Below are positions 13,330 through 23,800 of a DNA stretch of 64,000 bases, one piece after another. Every line of letters begins with the position of its first letter. The stretch's first letter is position 1. Under the pieces are notes generated by a model. The model had not been told where the DNA came from. It saw only the letters and a list, made by a program, of their open reading frames with translations, and ran no database searches. The stretch spans positions 10,292,001 through 10,356,000 of the forward strand of contig NC_087092.1 in the NCBI RefSeq assembly GCF_963855985.1, in the 5' to 3' direction. The position numbers were made by a program, and so were the translations under genes. The stretch is from Ostrinia nubilalis. Taxonomy: Eukaryota; Arthropoda; Insecta; Lepidoptera; Crambidae.

Positions 13330-13430
13330 ATGACGGTCACGGGCGATTTATTCCAGGTCTGATTAATGCATCGATTAATCACCGGCAGGTACCTAACGCT
13401 GATTAGCCCGCGGCGTGTCACCGGAGAATA
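13330..13430. promoter_or_regulatory. Candidate homeodomain-site cluster
   Basis: Three GATTA cores lie close together: 'ctgattaatgcatcgatta' carries two, facing the same way, and 'gctgattagcccgcgg' carries a third. Islands of GC-rich, apparently non-repeat sequence surround them. Clustered TAAT/GATTA sites suggest a homeodomain-bound enhancer, and the cluster lies about 400 bp downstream (minus-strand sense) of the candidate exon at 13751-13818. This is inference from motifs only. Confidence 0.25.
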
Positions 13431-13627
13431 TTACACGCCGAACATTATAATTAGAACACGGCGCATATTAGCAACGTGAGAATTCAGAGACTGCAAATGG
13501 GAACTAATTAATGTTAAATGCATGCAAGAGTTAACTATTGATGATATCTGAGGAATTTGGCATAGGAATGAGATATGAGAGTTATAAAAGCTAGTGCTTT
13601 TGTCGCAAAAATCTTTTTTACGTTTCA

Positions 13628-13705
13628 TCATCATCATCATTTCAGCCACAGGACGTCCAGTGCTCGGCAGTGGCATAGGCTTCCCCCAATGATTTCCAGA
13701 TCGGT
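13628..13705 (-). repeat. RTE-like LINE 3' end scrap
   Basis: The '(atc)n ttcagccacaggacgtcc' and 'cttcccccaatgatttcc' blocks match the C-terminal coding end and (atg)n tail of the LINE at 33.4-34.7 kb. The copy is a 5'-truncated insertion on the minus strand. A 171-codon open frame running through it is chance: its 'MMMMM' comes from the trinucleotide tail. Confidence 0.8.
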
Positions 13706-13750
13706 TTTTTGTTTTTATTCTAGGATGAATAATTAACAATTTATACTCAC

Positions 13751-13818
13751 CTACGGATTGAGTGACACGTGGAATAAACAGTATCAACGACAACAGGCCG
13801 AAGATGAATCGGGTAACG
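13751..13818 (-). CDS. Candidate 68-bp internal exon, hydrophobic in one frame
   Basis: On the minus strand a long pyrimidine tract ending 'tttctgtccacag' precedes 68 bases that end 'ccgtag', followed at once by 'gtgagtat', a near-consensus donor. Two of the three frames are open. One reads VTRFIFGLLSLILFIPRVTQ, a hydrophobic stretch that would suit a signal peptide or membrane segment if an upstream exon supplied the start. The other open frame (RYPIHLRPVVVDTV...) is less characteristic. No partner exon was identified. The LINE scrap at 13628-13705 would lie in the following intron. This could be a real exon of an undetected gene, a 5' UTR exon, or a chance pairing of splice signals. Confidence 0.3.
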
Positions 13819-14370
13819 CTGTGGACAGAAACAAAAAAGCTAGAAAAAAAGAGGCTAATAAAACCCAACGCGAAATTAACATGTCGTCGGTGACGCCAGC
13901 CTAAGCCGAGTTGGTTTTTACGTAGGCATCCTATTCTAATGAGCAAGTAATTAATATCACTGCCCGGTTTCGTTGTACCGTTTTATTAGTTGAAATTAAC
14001 TTTAATGAAAATAGCTCTATAACATCTTTCCCAAGGGACGTTAACAACGGTTGGCTGAATATAAACATTAAGTAACACGCAAATCTCGTCTGATAATATC
14101 GTAATTTACTGCAATGCTTAATACAAGTCCACAAATTATCATAACCAAAACAAATAAGTGGGGAGCGAATGGGAGGTTGGAATGACGAAAAAATAGGTTT
14201 GCTTATTTCTTCTTTTATGTAGGTACAAAAAACAGAAAAAAGGTTCTATTCAATTTTCAGAATTACTGACTAAAGCCTCATTACTACTATTGTACATACA
14301 CCAGTACTAAGCTCGATATTCACGGTCGGTTAAACTGATCCGTTGAACGTTGTACCTACATACAAAACGA

Positions 14371-14400
14371 GGGAGGCCTTTGTCCAGCAGTGGACTTTAT
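14371..14400 (+). repeat. LINE 3' end scrap
   Basis: The sequence 'ggaggcctttgtccagcag' followed by 'tggac' matches the RT C-terminal end of the RTE-like LINE family. Only about 30 bp remain. Confidence 0.6.
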
Positions 14401-14422
14401 TTGGCTAAAACCAACATTAGCC

Positions 14423-14611
14423 TATGATGGCTTATTCCACTATTCCCCGTTAACGCCGCTTATAATGGGGAATAATGAACTAAAAAGTTCATTAATCCCC
14501 GTTATATTAGGATTTTATTTTGAACGTAATGGGGATTAATGTCAACAAAAAGTTCACTTATCCCCGTTGACGGGGATTGTCAACGGGAAATAGTGGAATA
14601 AGCCATTATGG
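14423..14611. mobile_element. Palindromic MITE with repeated GGGGATTAATG motifs
   Basis: The ends 'atggcttattccactatt' and complement are about 30 bp with few mismatches. Inside are hairpins of the form 'ggggaataatgaac...gttcattaatcccc' and a second similar block ('ggggattaatg...cttatcccc'). The same subterminal motif is therefore present several times in both orientations. Length is about 189 bp, with no coding capacity. Confidence 0.75.
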
Positions 14612-14827
14612 GCTTTATGATGTCGCACACACGGTCAAACTTTGGCTGTACCTACATTGCTTCAACTCATCCGTTTAACTGACCGTGTGTGTCCAGCTTT
14701 ATTAAATTTAGTGCTACCTATTACTTTACCTGAGAATGCAAAAAAGGACCGCAGGCAGAACTTTATTTGCTTTAATGAAAATTTCTATTCCCCAAACCGA
14801 TACGTGTCTGTCATTGGAGGTCGCAGC

Positions 14828-15039
14828 TAGGGTTGCCAGGTCCAAAAACACAAAATCGAAACTCTGAAGTATCATCTTCGAATCGGTAGCCTAACATCCT
14901 GCTACGCGCATGTGTGCACAACACTATTCGGTGGCTCGACTTTCGACTAGCACGGAATAAAAAGCCTAACAAAAGCCAGACAGTCCGGACAAGAGAATAT
15001 TTGGCCGGACAAGTCCGTAAAAACGACCTGGCAACCCTG
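14828..15039. mobile_element. hAT-type MITE with 8-bp target duplication
   Basis: The 212-bp element has 15-bp ends, 'tagggttgccaggtc' and the complement of 'cagggttgccaggtc', and is flanked by the 8-bp direct repeat 'gtcgcagc' (14820-14827 and 15040-15047). An 8-bp duplication and (C/T)AGGG-type termini are hallmarks of the hAT superfamily. No transposase is encoded. Overlapping open frames of 60-90 codons on both strands are products of the palindrome and flanks. Confidence 0.9.
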
Positions 15040-15047
15040 GTCGCAGC

Positions 15048-17695
15048 AGCCTTGAAGGGCGCCCGCTTGAGCCAGCGGGACACGCTTCTGCGGCCCTGAT
15101 TAATGATGACCGGGCGTTTGTTTACTAGTTCAGACGTAGGTTAATGACGATCGTTATATGTTTTTCTTTATTTGTTTTCTTTGCTAATTCTGTATGCAAC
15201 GAATACCTACGTTAATGTGAACATTGCTCGCAAAGCAAAGTGCAATCAGTCGTCTTGCCAGCCGAAACGTGGAAAAAGAACAAACTACAAGGAAGCTAAC
15301 CAACAAACTATACGTCACTCCGCTGAGTGGTGTGTAGATGCCTACGATTTTATTAGAAGGAGAAATAGTCATCACTTAATAATGAAAGGTGAAGTTAATG
15401 TATCCCTCGATAGACCGATGACCTCAGGAAGAATTGTTCGTGCTCTTTAGCGCTTCTTAAGGAATGCTTATATGAGTATTTAGCATTGGACTGTGTAGAT
15501 TGGCGATTTGATGATAAATTAATTAATTATACAGTTTAGCTATTCTATCCAGATTTCCGCCTAATAGTTAGCAAGCAATTCTCTAAGATGTGGTCTAACT
15601 AATTAAAACATTGTTTGCTAGTTTTGAATTTATTAATTATACATTTGACCAAAGTTCACGGGCAAATGGTTGTTCATATAACTATCAAAGACAAATTAAC
15701 TAACAAAGCCATGCTTTGTCTTGTAAAGCTGCGGATGACAATCTAAGCTCGCTTTAACGTTCATAATTACTATTATATTATATTCATTAAGATTAGATTC
15801 GCAATTAATAACCATGATGAATAGTTACCGTTTTAGACTCTTAGATAATTGTTTTCAAATTCATTGAGATTCAGAATTCTGTGGTTCTTACATCACAGCT
15901 TGTATCAATGGATAGTTCAAACCTTTAACCAATTTAGACACAACTTATCCCGTTGTTCCAATTTGAAAAGCAATAAAAGCCTTAACATTAATACCTAAGT
16001 AGATTTTCTTTTTTGCGTATCAAACGCGCAAGGTACAAGTCCGTAGGTACTTAAGTGGAAAACTCTCGACAGAAATTCACAGTATCGGAAATACGATGAA
16101 AGATCTATTGCATATTGTCGCGTCGACAGGCTCTCGAAAATTTCAAAGCGAGTCAGCTTTTAGAATTGCCTATAAAATGAGATGTCTGCGGCAAACATCA
16201 GATTATTTTCCGAGTATAGCACTTTGAATCTACCTGAGTATAAAAATATTGAAGTTTTCTTTGAAAGTTAAAATGTGTTGGAGGCTAATACCAACAGTCG
16301 TTTCGCCGACGCAAAACGGTGGAAGTAGCAATAAATACGAAACGCCCAAGTTTTCAAGTACCACTGTTTGTCAAAAATTGTTTGTAGAGAACACTCTTTA
16401 TTGTTGCCGCAATTTTGTATTCTGCCGGTGAAGATTGCTCAAAAAGAAAAGGTATTGGTTATACACGTAAATTGCTTGAGTGCCTCAAAGCGGGCGTTTG
16501 ATTTTTAACGATAAAAAAGTCTTTTTGCGCCTTCATATTTGTAATGGAATCAATTTTCGTAACGATTGTTTGTTTCTCTTTAGAACGAAGTTGATGTTTA
16601 TCGACAAAAAGCTTTTTAACCGACTTCATTATGTTTATTGAGCATCTAATTAATAGGCATCCCAACCGTAAAAATACGGATGTACATAAAACAAAATGTG
16701 GTATGAAGAGGAAAAAACACAAGTTTCTTTTCTCCTCAAATCGTATTTGTTTGTACTCATCTTATTTTTTTCCTGTTTTCTGAATAAGATAGTCAAATGT
16801 AATTTTGCAATCTATTTATATAGGCTCATGTCGAATAACAGTTTCAGTTATCTGTAAAAGTAATATACACTTATGTTTTGGAGCTTCTTTAGAGATATTC
16901 GTAAGTAGTATGTAGGTATCGAACTCGAGATCTAAGAAAATACTTTAGGTACCTTCTATTTGTCAGATAAACCCCCCCCAAAAAGAGCTGCAATAGGTGA
17001 AGAAAGTCCGACTAATTATGGAGAACATTTATGTGACAGATCGTTCATTAGTTCAAGACAGAAATGTGTCCTTTACAAGATTTCAACCAGCAACCATCAT
17101 ACAACAGTCCACTAGGCCAGACGGCCGTCATGCGTCGTCATGCGTCATGAGAAAAAGGCAATAATAAGTAGGTAATATCAAATGATTTATTATCAGTGAG
17201 CCATCATAAATTATCATAAGACTGCTTTATTTAATCTACCATGTCACAGACAGGTACCATATTTCTTTTTTATCTTGAGTTATAGCAGCGTGCTCAGTGT
17301 GAAGTCGCCTGGGATGGGGCGATGGCGTTTGTCATGCAACAGGTTAAAATTTAATTTAGACCTCTGCTTCTCTTTTGTCCGCAGAGATAGAAATCAGCAC
17401 CGAGTAATTAGAGTATTACTCTGTATATTATTTTCATTTATAAAATATTCATCTACTGTACTTGGACCAAGACCCAAATAATGAAAGTTGACGCAACAGT
17501 CAGCTTCTCAATCTTCATTCTATGGATGCCAACCACCGGCCTTTAGGGACACTATATTATTCATGGTATCATCCCGTATCCCACGTCAAAAGGTTTATAT
17601 TATTCGGACTGTAATATTAAAGTAAAAGGACTAGGAATGTCTATGAGACGTCAATTTTTATCTTCTTAGTTTTTTCAGCTACTTTTGATTTCTTA
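15048..17695. other. Non-coding DNA, no gene found
   Basis: Several 60-92 codon open frames occur (for example 15172-15450 plus and 16459-16722 minus), but they lack recognisable domains, good start context or splice sites. No TIR pair or tRNA-like sequence was found. Confidence 0.45.
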
Positions 17696-18376
17696 TCATG
17701 AACACATAACTAAGTGGTCAAAAGTTGCGGAACGATATAACTTCAAAATCTCTTTGTCCTGTGGCCTGTAAGGCGGTATGGTTTCAATTTTCTCCAACTT
17801 TAATACATCGACAAGATTGCGTATTGTCGACTTTATGTACATTAGCGCACGGGATTCTGTAGTTTTAGTGCGTTGGCTAATGGGCCATTGGCTAAGCACT
17901 GCGAATACTTGCCGATGATTGTTGCACACTTTGTGTTCTTCTGTATTCGTTTCGGCGTTCTTTTTCTTGACGCATGCATAGCAAACGGCTGTGCTGCGGT
18001 CCAATTGATCGACTTGTCGAACGCTTGTCGTTCGGCTCAGCTTTTTCGACACGGAGCCGGAGCCGTGAGTTTGAGTCGAAACATGCCGGCGCCTTGTAAC
18101 GCCTCCCACCTGAATGCCCTCGGATTTCACGGTCGGCAGTTCACAAACTTTTTTGCTGTTGGAAATTGTCACGCACCCCGAATCATTTGCCTTGTTGCCG
18201 ATGCTCTTACTCGACGAACTCGCAACGTTAAGAATGGGCTTTTCCGGCCGATGATTGCTGTTACATGCTGTGTAAACGTTTTCTTGTTTCTTAAATATGT
18301 GGCGGTGTATAACATTTATCAAATGTGGTGAGGGATCGTTGACGAGTTGTCCAATACCCCAGAGATATCCCGACAT
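17696..18376 (-). CDS. Hypothetical protein, 226 residues, intronless
   Basis: This is the best candidate for a complete host gene in the window. The start ATG has a G at -3 and the frame runs 226 codons to TGA. Composition is protein-like and more GC-rich than the flanks. The protein is basic and hydrophilic, with no signal peptide or membrane segment. There is a serine-rich stretch at about residues 51-58 (SSSSKS). A possible metal-binding set follows at roughly 132-154: CYAC, then 15 residues, then CNNH. The C-terminal third (about 170-226) looks helical and more ordered. I do not recognise the family. No TATA box or AATAAA signal is clear nearby. A 152-codon open frame on the other strand is a shadow. 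It could be a lineage-specific gene, a single-exon retrogene, or one exon of a longer gene. Confidence 0.5.
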   Translation of the reverse strand: MSGYLWGIGQLVNDPSPHLINVIHRHIFKKQENVYTACNSNHRPEKPILNVASSSSKSIGNKANDSGCVTISNSKKVCELPTVKSEGIQVGGVTRRRHVSTQTHGSGSVSKKLSRTTSVRQVDQLDRSTAVCYACVKKKNAETNTEEHKVCNNHRQVFAVLSQWPISQRTKTTESRALMYIKSTIRNLVDVLKLEKIETIPPYRPQDKEILKLYRSATFDHLVMCS

Positions 18377-21300
18377 GGCTTTTATTAATTTACAAATAAA
18401 ATCTTTGTTTACATTATTTTGTCACATGAGAAGACATTGATGTCAAAATGATTTATGTCGAAGCAATCAAAGTGTCATACTTATGTAATACAAGAAGTAT
18501 CTAAACAAAATGTAGGTGTAGGTATTTGTGAAAGGAGAGTTTTACGTTAAGTTTTTGTAATAAAGTGAGAAATTACTAAACGGATACTGATAAAACTTTA
18601 CCACTTGTATTGTTTTACTCTGACCTTCATTAAAATAGTAATACATACTCAAAAATGTTCTGCACAACTCTTGCAGTTATGGTGCAAAATATTTGATTTG
18701 ATGTCAAACTTTCCCGAAGTATTCAATATTCAAGTAGGTACCAAGTTTGCGATAAAATTCGTCACTTGAAACTTGATACCTAGTTCGGGAGTGAACGATA
18801 CGATAAATAAGATGTTGGGTAAACTTCATTTTATTTAACCCTTTGCCCCACCAATTGAGCTGTAAAATGGGTTGCTATGTTTATTGTTCAATACCAGTGA
18901 GGGGACGCTTGCGGCTTTCTTCGCATAAATCTCATTTCTACCCCTGAAATTGAATTTTGGAATACTATTCCTTAGAAAATACCTTAAATCCAACGAAATG
19001 AAAGAACTAGGCTACGTTGTAAGTCACAGAAAAGGCGGTTTCAACGTGATTTAACATTTTGCTTTTTTTTCTGTAATTAGATATGAGAAGGAGCCACCTA
19101 GTTTGAATAATAATATTTAAAATGAAAGATGAATTATTATTAATAGTACTCGAAGGACGAAAATGAGTACCTATTTTATTATTAGTTTTGTGTTTCTTTT
19201 AATTAAGCACCGTAAGTTAAGATATACCTACACAGTTTATTTTACAGTTTCCAGGCGCCTCGGGATATTTTACGTGAGAGCGGGCACATGACGGGGCACG
19301 TGCCATCCGGGATCAATGGGGCATTGACGAATTGCCCCGAGAAATAGTGGTGGTTAATGGGTTAACATTTCAAACCACTGATTTTCATTAATAAAACACC
19401 TTTTGTTGCCAGATAGTTATTGCTAAATTGGTTGTAAGCAAATGCATCTCACGCCTCCACCGGGGACGTTGTAGCTTATTATTTACCAGGTTGACAAGTC
19501 TCCAAATAAGAGAAATTGTTTGATCTTTAACAACGAACAAAACCTTTGATATGTTGATTGTGATTGTTTTGGCTTCATGTCATTTACCTTTGCCTTTTGT
19601 TTCCATTGGCTTTCTTGAAAATAAAAGACTCGGTAACGACTTATTCATTGGCACCGTAATTTGTTATTAAGAGAATAAAAGCGTAGATACCTAAGTGTAC
19701 CTACTGCAAATTTTAGCCTTCGACTGATGAGACACCGAAATTGAATATAATATTAAATGTATGCAAGTGTGCGGGCTTCGGTAACCGATATTAAAATTGC
19801 AAGGGTTAGGTTGCTGAAAAGTGTGAGTAAACAGAGACAAGGGCCAAGGTAAACTTAAGGAAATCTCACGGGCGTGGACATTTTCCTGCCTTGGCCCCTA
19901 TTCTGTTACAGTTGGGGCTCTGTCAACACGCCTCGTTTCGCTGGTCATTTCCTTCTTTATGTACAGTACACCCTTCGGGTTGATCAGAATTGAATAATCG
20001 GTGGAACGCTTCAGGACAGGAGGTTGCTTCGAAAATAAAATATTTGTTATGTTATTATGGTAATATTTCGAATTGCACGGGGTTTGGGTCAACCTTACCT
20101 ATCTTGCTTTTACCAACTTATTTATGTGGGTTGAGGTTCTTTTGACTACATAACTTATTCTTTGAAAAGAAGATTGAAAAGCTTAATTAAAACATCTGGC
20201 AGTTAAAAGGGTCGTAAGTTTAGGTAATTGAGGTCTTTGCCTCACGTTTAATGTTCTTCAATCTAGGTACTAATTCCCAGTCTTAATTGAAGGTTATATC
20301 ATAAAACAGTCTTAAATACATATTTTAATTAAAAAATATATTATTGACTATCAAAGCGGATTGTCTTAAATTTTCGGAAATTTCCGAAGTAGATTATTTA
20401 CTTCTCAGTAATTGGAAGAAAAACCAAGACTTCAAAGTTCATTAAGTTAAACTGATTCGATGTCCGCAGCTCAACGGTCTTTGTTTCATAATAATTAGAC
20501 GCGGCTTGTTGAACAAACTGTGGTATCAATTAAATGTGGGCGGCACAGTTCGCTTCACTTTTGATCTTCACTAAAAGGATTCCGCGTGAATGAGAATTAC
20601 AAGGGAACAATTAATTGGTATGGATTTCGTTGTAATTAATGTTGAGAACAATTATTTAACTTCGTTTAAGCGCTGTTCGAGCGACGACAGTGGCGAGTTC
20701 TGATCCAACAAAAAATGTTGAACAGAAGCAGAAGATCGGAATAATCAAGTTAGTTTTAATGACAGAAAACGTACGCATATCTGGCTATAGGAGGGAGAGA
20801 GCTACCAGTGAAAAATCAACAAATGACAATTAAATTCTTCAACTGATGGTAAACAAGGTAACTAACTGACATTAGTGCGATAGAACCAACAGTGGATTAG
20901 ATGTGCAAGACCGAACACAATCGGTCAACGTTAGAAAAGGTCACAATGATTGAAGTGAACGTGTTAAAAAGGTGAATGGTTTTCACAAAAATAAAACTCT
21001 GTTTCGTAATTTCAATTTCAATTCATAGGTTGCCTATATTCAGGCGCTGTAGGATGATGTTCAACTTAACAAGCTCAGGCAAGGTAAAGTCTTCAAACCT
21101 TCAGCACAATAATCCGGCAGATATCGATTGAATCTGTTAGGAAGTTGGCAAAGTTCTGTGCAAACAATTTTAAGGTTAAATGACGCCTCGTTGGACTCCA
21201 GCTAATTGCTTAAGTTACTATTGTTTCGGTTCGGGTCGCAAAGAAAGGCTAAAGCCCGGATTACTCATCTTGGCAATTATTAAAAACTTAACTAAGTGTA

Positions 21301-22662
21301 AAGCCTGCTTAATCGCTGAAATTTTGAGTGCTTTACAAGATATTAAAGCTTTACCTGTCCTGGTCTCTGTCTGTGGGTAATCAAGTCTTATAAATTAATT
21401 ATAGTTCATTCAACTTATGATGATGATTTAGACAGATAAAACGTTTCGTTTTATGATTCTAACTTTCTACGAATAAAAATATTGAGTTGTAAAAATCAAT
21501 TACTTTTGTGTGTTTTCATCCTTCCAAAATATCAATCACTAATCTTTCTCAATTAACCTAAACAAGAATTTCTAATTATTTATTAGTTTATTTAGAAAAA
21601 ATTGTGAAAAAATATTAAATGAATTGCTTCTGCGTTAGTCGGAACTTTTGCTCATAGGGATGGGACATAAACAATCGCAATAAATCAGTAATCGGCATGG
21701 TGGTCATCTTACCATCGAATCACGATTATTATCTCAGGCAGGTCAAAGCTAAGTCAGTACGTGTGCGTTTGCCTTTGATGACGGTTTTGTTTTATGCGAT
21801 TTCTCCACGTATTGTTTGTTATTGTTATTTTGATGTTTTATTGAATAAAATGCATATATTTAATTCTTTGTGATTTATTTTGTACCACTAAGAATATTCA
21901 CGTTTATTCCATTTCCAGATAGTTCAAATTCATAGATATAATTTTGATCAAGATTAAAAATCAAACAAATAAAAGGCGATTAGATTTCTATAGAAAATAT
22001 TCTCGATTCTAAAAAATATCGATTAGGTTTATAAGGAGTGCCTCACTAAATAGAACTGTCATAATCACCATTATACGCTGATGGACTATAGACGCTTTTT
22101 TATAGCGCTGAAATTAGCATTTCCATGCATATGATGTTGATGACGTTTATTTACACGTTTTTATCAATATTTTGAAGTGATGTACGGAAGAGCCTACAAT
22201 AGACTGGGACTTTTTGATAGTAGGTATTTGTTTACCTACCCTTCTATCAATTAGTGGACTTATAATTTCGCTTTAGCGCCGGTAGATCGTAATGTGGGTG
22301 GTACTTTGCTGAAATAAAAAAAAAACTAAATAAAGCTTCTATGCTACTTTAATATTAATCCATTAGGTTCTAGGGGTTTCGTCTACGCTGAAAGCTCAAA
22401 AGTTTCCCAGTAGGTACATATCTGTCTGATTTGCAAATTGAATTCCAATATACTTGTTCAGAAGTCAAAAAGTACAGAATATTTTATATTACCTTACCGT
22501 AATAAAGTACATATTTTACGTCCGCTCCAAAAGTCTGCTGATAATAATCGGATTCTTGATCAACCCAGCTCAGGCATGAAAATATCAAAGAACGTCTCGT
22601 TTGTAATGCTATCAAACTTGATTTTTAATGTACAGTCCGCGCCGAACGTCATTTAGAACATA
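18377..22662. other. Non-coding DNA, no gene found
   Basis: Mostly AT-rich sequence. A GC-rich patch at about 19245-19365 has a short open frame on the minus strand but no acceptor AG in a suitable place. No transposon termini could be paired. Confidence 0.45.
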
Positions 22663-22868
22663 CTAGCTTTCCGCCCGCGGCTTCGCCCGCGTGGAATTTC
22701 GTTTGTTAAATTTTCCTGAATTTTATTTGCTATAAACCTCACGGAGCCCGAGACCTTTCCACGGAGCCCGAGACCTTTCCTTTCCACGGCAAAACCGTGG
22801 AAATCGGTTCGTGCGTTCTGGAGTTATAGCGTCAGGGAGGAAAACCCGACTTATTTTTATATAGTAGA
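22663..22868 (+). repeat. Interspersed retroelement remnant with internal 20-bp duplication
   Basis: Head 'ctagctttccgcccgcgg' is followed by 'tataaacctcacggagcc' and 'gttctggagttatagcgtc', ending in 'tatatagtag'. It is the same family as the 45541-45745 copy. The segment 'acggagcccgagacctttcc' occurs twice in a row here (22741-22780) but only once at 45.6 kb, so the duplication happened in this copy or its source. Confidence 0.75.
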
Positions 22869-22910
22869 TTACATTTTGAAATAATGATCGATTGCAATAT
22901 GTTTCACCTG

Positions 22911-23087
22911 TGTGCCTACCATGAGTTTACGTTAGGTGTGCTCGCTAGCGACTGCGTAAAAAAATGACATTAATTGTATGACAGCAGCAGCGCCCCTAGC
23001 GGCTACTTTCAAGAAACAAAATCTTCATAGAGATTTTTGACGTACTCGCTAGCGAGCACACCTAACGTAAAATCATGGTAGGTACAC
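22911..23087. mobile_element. Palindromic MITE, GCTCGCTAGCGA family, copy 1
   Basis: The ends 'tgtgcctaccatgag' and 'tgtacctaccatgat' (reverse) lead into 'ttacgttaggtgtgctcgct' on both sides, giving arms of about 40 bp. The centre carries 'gcagcgcccctagcgg'. Two relatives occur at 48098-48246 and 48254-48378. No coding capacity. Confidence 0.8.
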
Positions 23088-23126
23088 TGTTCCTTTTCTT
23101 TATCTGTCGGAAAACAAACAGTTTAA

Positions 23127-23238
23127 GGCTGGGTTGCACCATTTTAATTTGACTTTAACAAACGTCAGAAATCTGTCAAACTCCATACATAACACACCGG
23201 TTATATTAATTGTTAAAGTTAGGTGGTGCAACTCGGTC
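23127..23238. mobile_element. PIF/Harbinger-type MITE, 112 bp, TAA duplication
   Basis: Ends 'ggctgggttgcacca' and the complement of 'gaccgagttgcacca' are bounded by TAA on both sides (23124-23126 and 23239-23241). TAA is the usual PIF/Harbinger target. The family also occurs at 36521-36638 and, as truncated copies, at 59145 and 59263. Confidence 0.85.
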
Positions 23239-23294
23239 TAAGAGAATGGTAGAGACATCCTAAGGGTGGGTTGCACCATTTTACTTTAACAGTT

Positions 23295-23342
23295 TCTTTT
23301 CAGCCAAATGACGTCCACTGCTGGACAAAGGCCTCCCCTTTA
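23295..23342 (-). repeat. 48-bp LINE 3' scrap with 12-bp target duplication
   Basis: The block 'cagccaaatgacgtccactg' plus 'ctggacaaaggcctcccc' is the end of the RTE-like LINE family in minus orientation. It is bracketed by the direct repeat 'actttaacagtt' (23283-23294 and 23343-23354). It therefore appears to be an extremely 5'-truncated insertion into the Harbinger element. Confidence 0.75.
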
Positions 23343-23556
23343 ACTTTAACAGTTACTGAGCTCGAAATTTCAGTTAAACCACCAGTTAGGCAAAAATTGG
23401 GTTGCACCAGTTTGACAAACAATTTAATAATGTCATATTTAACGGCAACAGTAACCGCCCGATTTTAGCTGGTTATTGTAATAGTTAGTGTCAAATGAAC
23501 TGTCAACTTGAAATGTCAATGAAAAGATAATTGTATTTACTTTAAAACTTAATAAA

Positions 23557-23800
23557 ATGGCTTTAATTCGTGATATTCTTTAGGAATCCAGCTCTCCTGA
23601 TGACGAAAGTGATAAAAATGCAAAAGAAACAGTGTTATCAAACTTAAATTGACCGATTTGGAAAATGAGCTGATGGTGAATTCTTGGACAGATTTCGGAT
23701 TTCCTAAGGCATGGAACTACAGACAAATGCAGAAAGGGCTCGATGTGCTATCGTAGTAATAGCAGTGCTTCACAACATAAATCTAAAATTCAGTAATCAG
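23557..23800 (+). pseudogene. HARBI1-like nuclease (Harbinger transposase) remnant
   Basis: An ATG at 23557 opens MALIRDIL, followed by a stop and an acidic serine-rich stretch (ESSSPDDESD). After a frame change comes LTDLENEL, and then a third segment encodes ERARCAIVVIAVLHNI (23732-23779). The last resembles the conserved C-terminal 'ER.R..IV...VLHN' region of HARBI1-type DDE nucleases. The catalytic DDE core is missing, so most of the gene was deleted and the rest has drifted. The remnant cannot make an active enzyme. Family assignment relies on this motif plus the TAA target duplication and GGG-type termini. Confidence 0.65.

Larger units (their letters stand above)
14319..14693. mobile_element. 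Outer MITE with diverged terminal repeats, host to nested insertions
   Basis: The left end 'cacggtcggttaaactgatc' is matched by the right end read in reverse ('cacggtcagttaaacggatg'). Both then continue through 'gttgaa' to 'gtacctac' or 'gtaggtac'. The arms are imperfect, so the element is old. Its middle is occupied by a LINE scrap (14371-14400) and a second MITE (14423-14611). Confidence 0.65.

Noticed and set aside
13784..13882. Signal-peptide-like frame starting at a minus-strand ATG at 13882 (MLISRWVLLASFFLAFLF)
   Set aside because: Its hydrophobic stretch is the translated pyrimidine tract of a splice acceptor, and the frame hits TGA; the exon reading at 13751-13818 explains the sequence better.
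13431..13946. 171-codon minus-strand open frame
   Set aside because: It runs through a LINE 3' end and its (atg)n tail (poly-methionine) and through a splice acceptor and donor, so it is not a single coding sequence.
17873..18331. 152-codon plus-strand open frame
   Set aside because: Antisense shadow of the 226-codon minus-strand frame, with less plausible composition.
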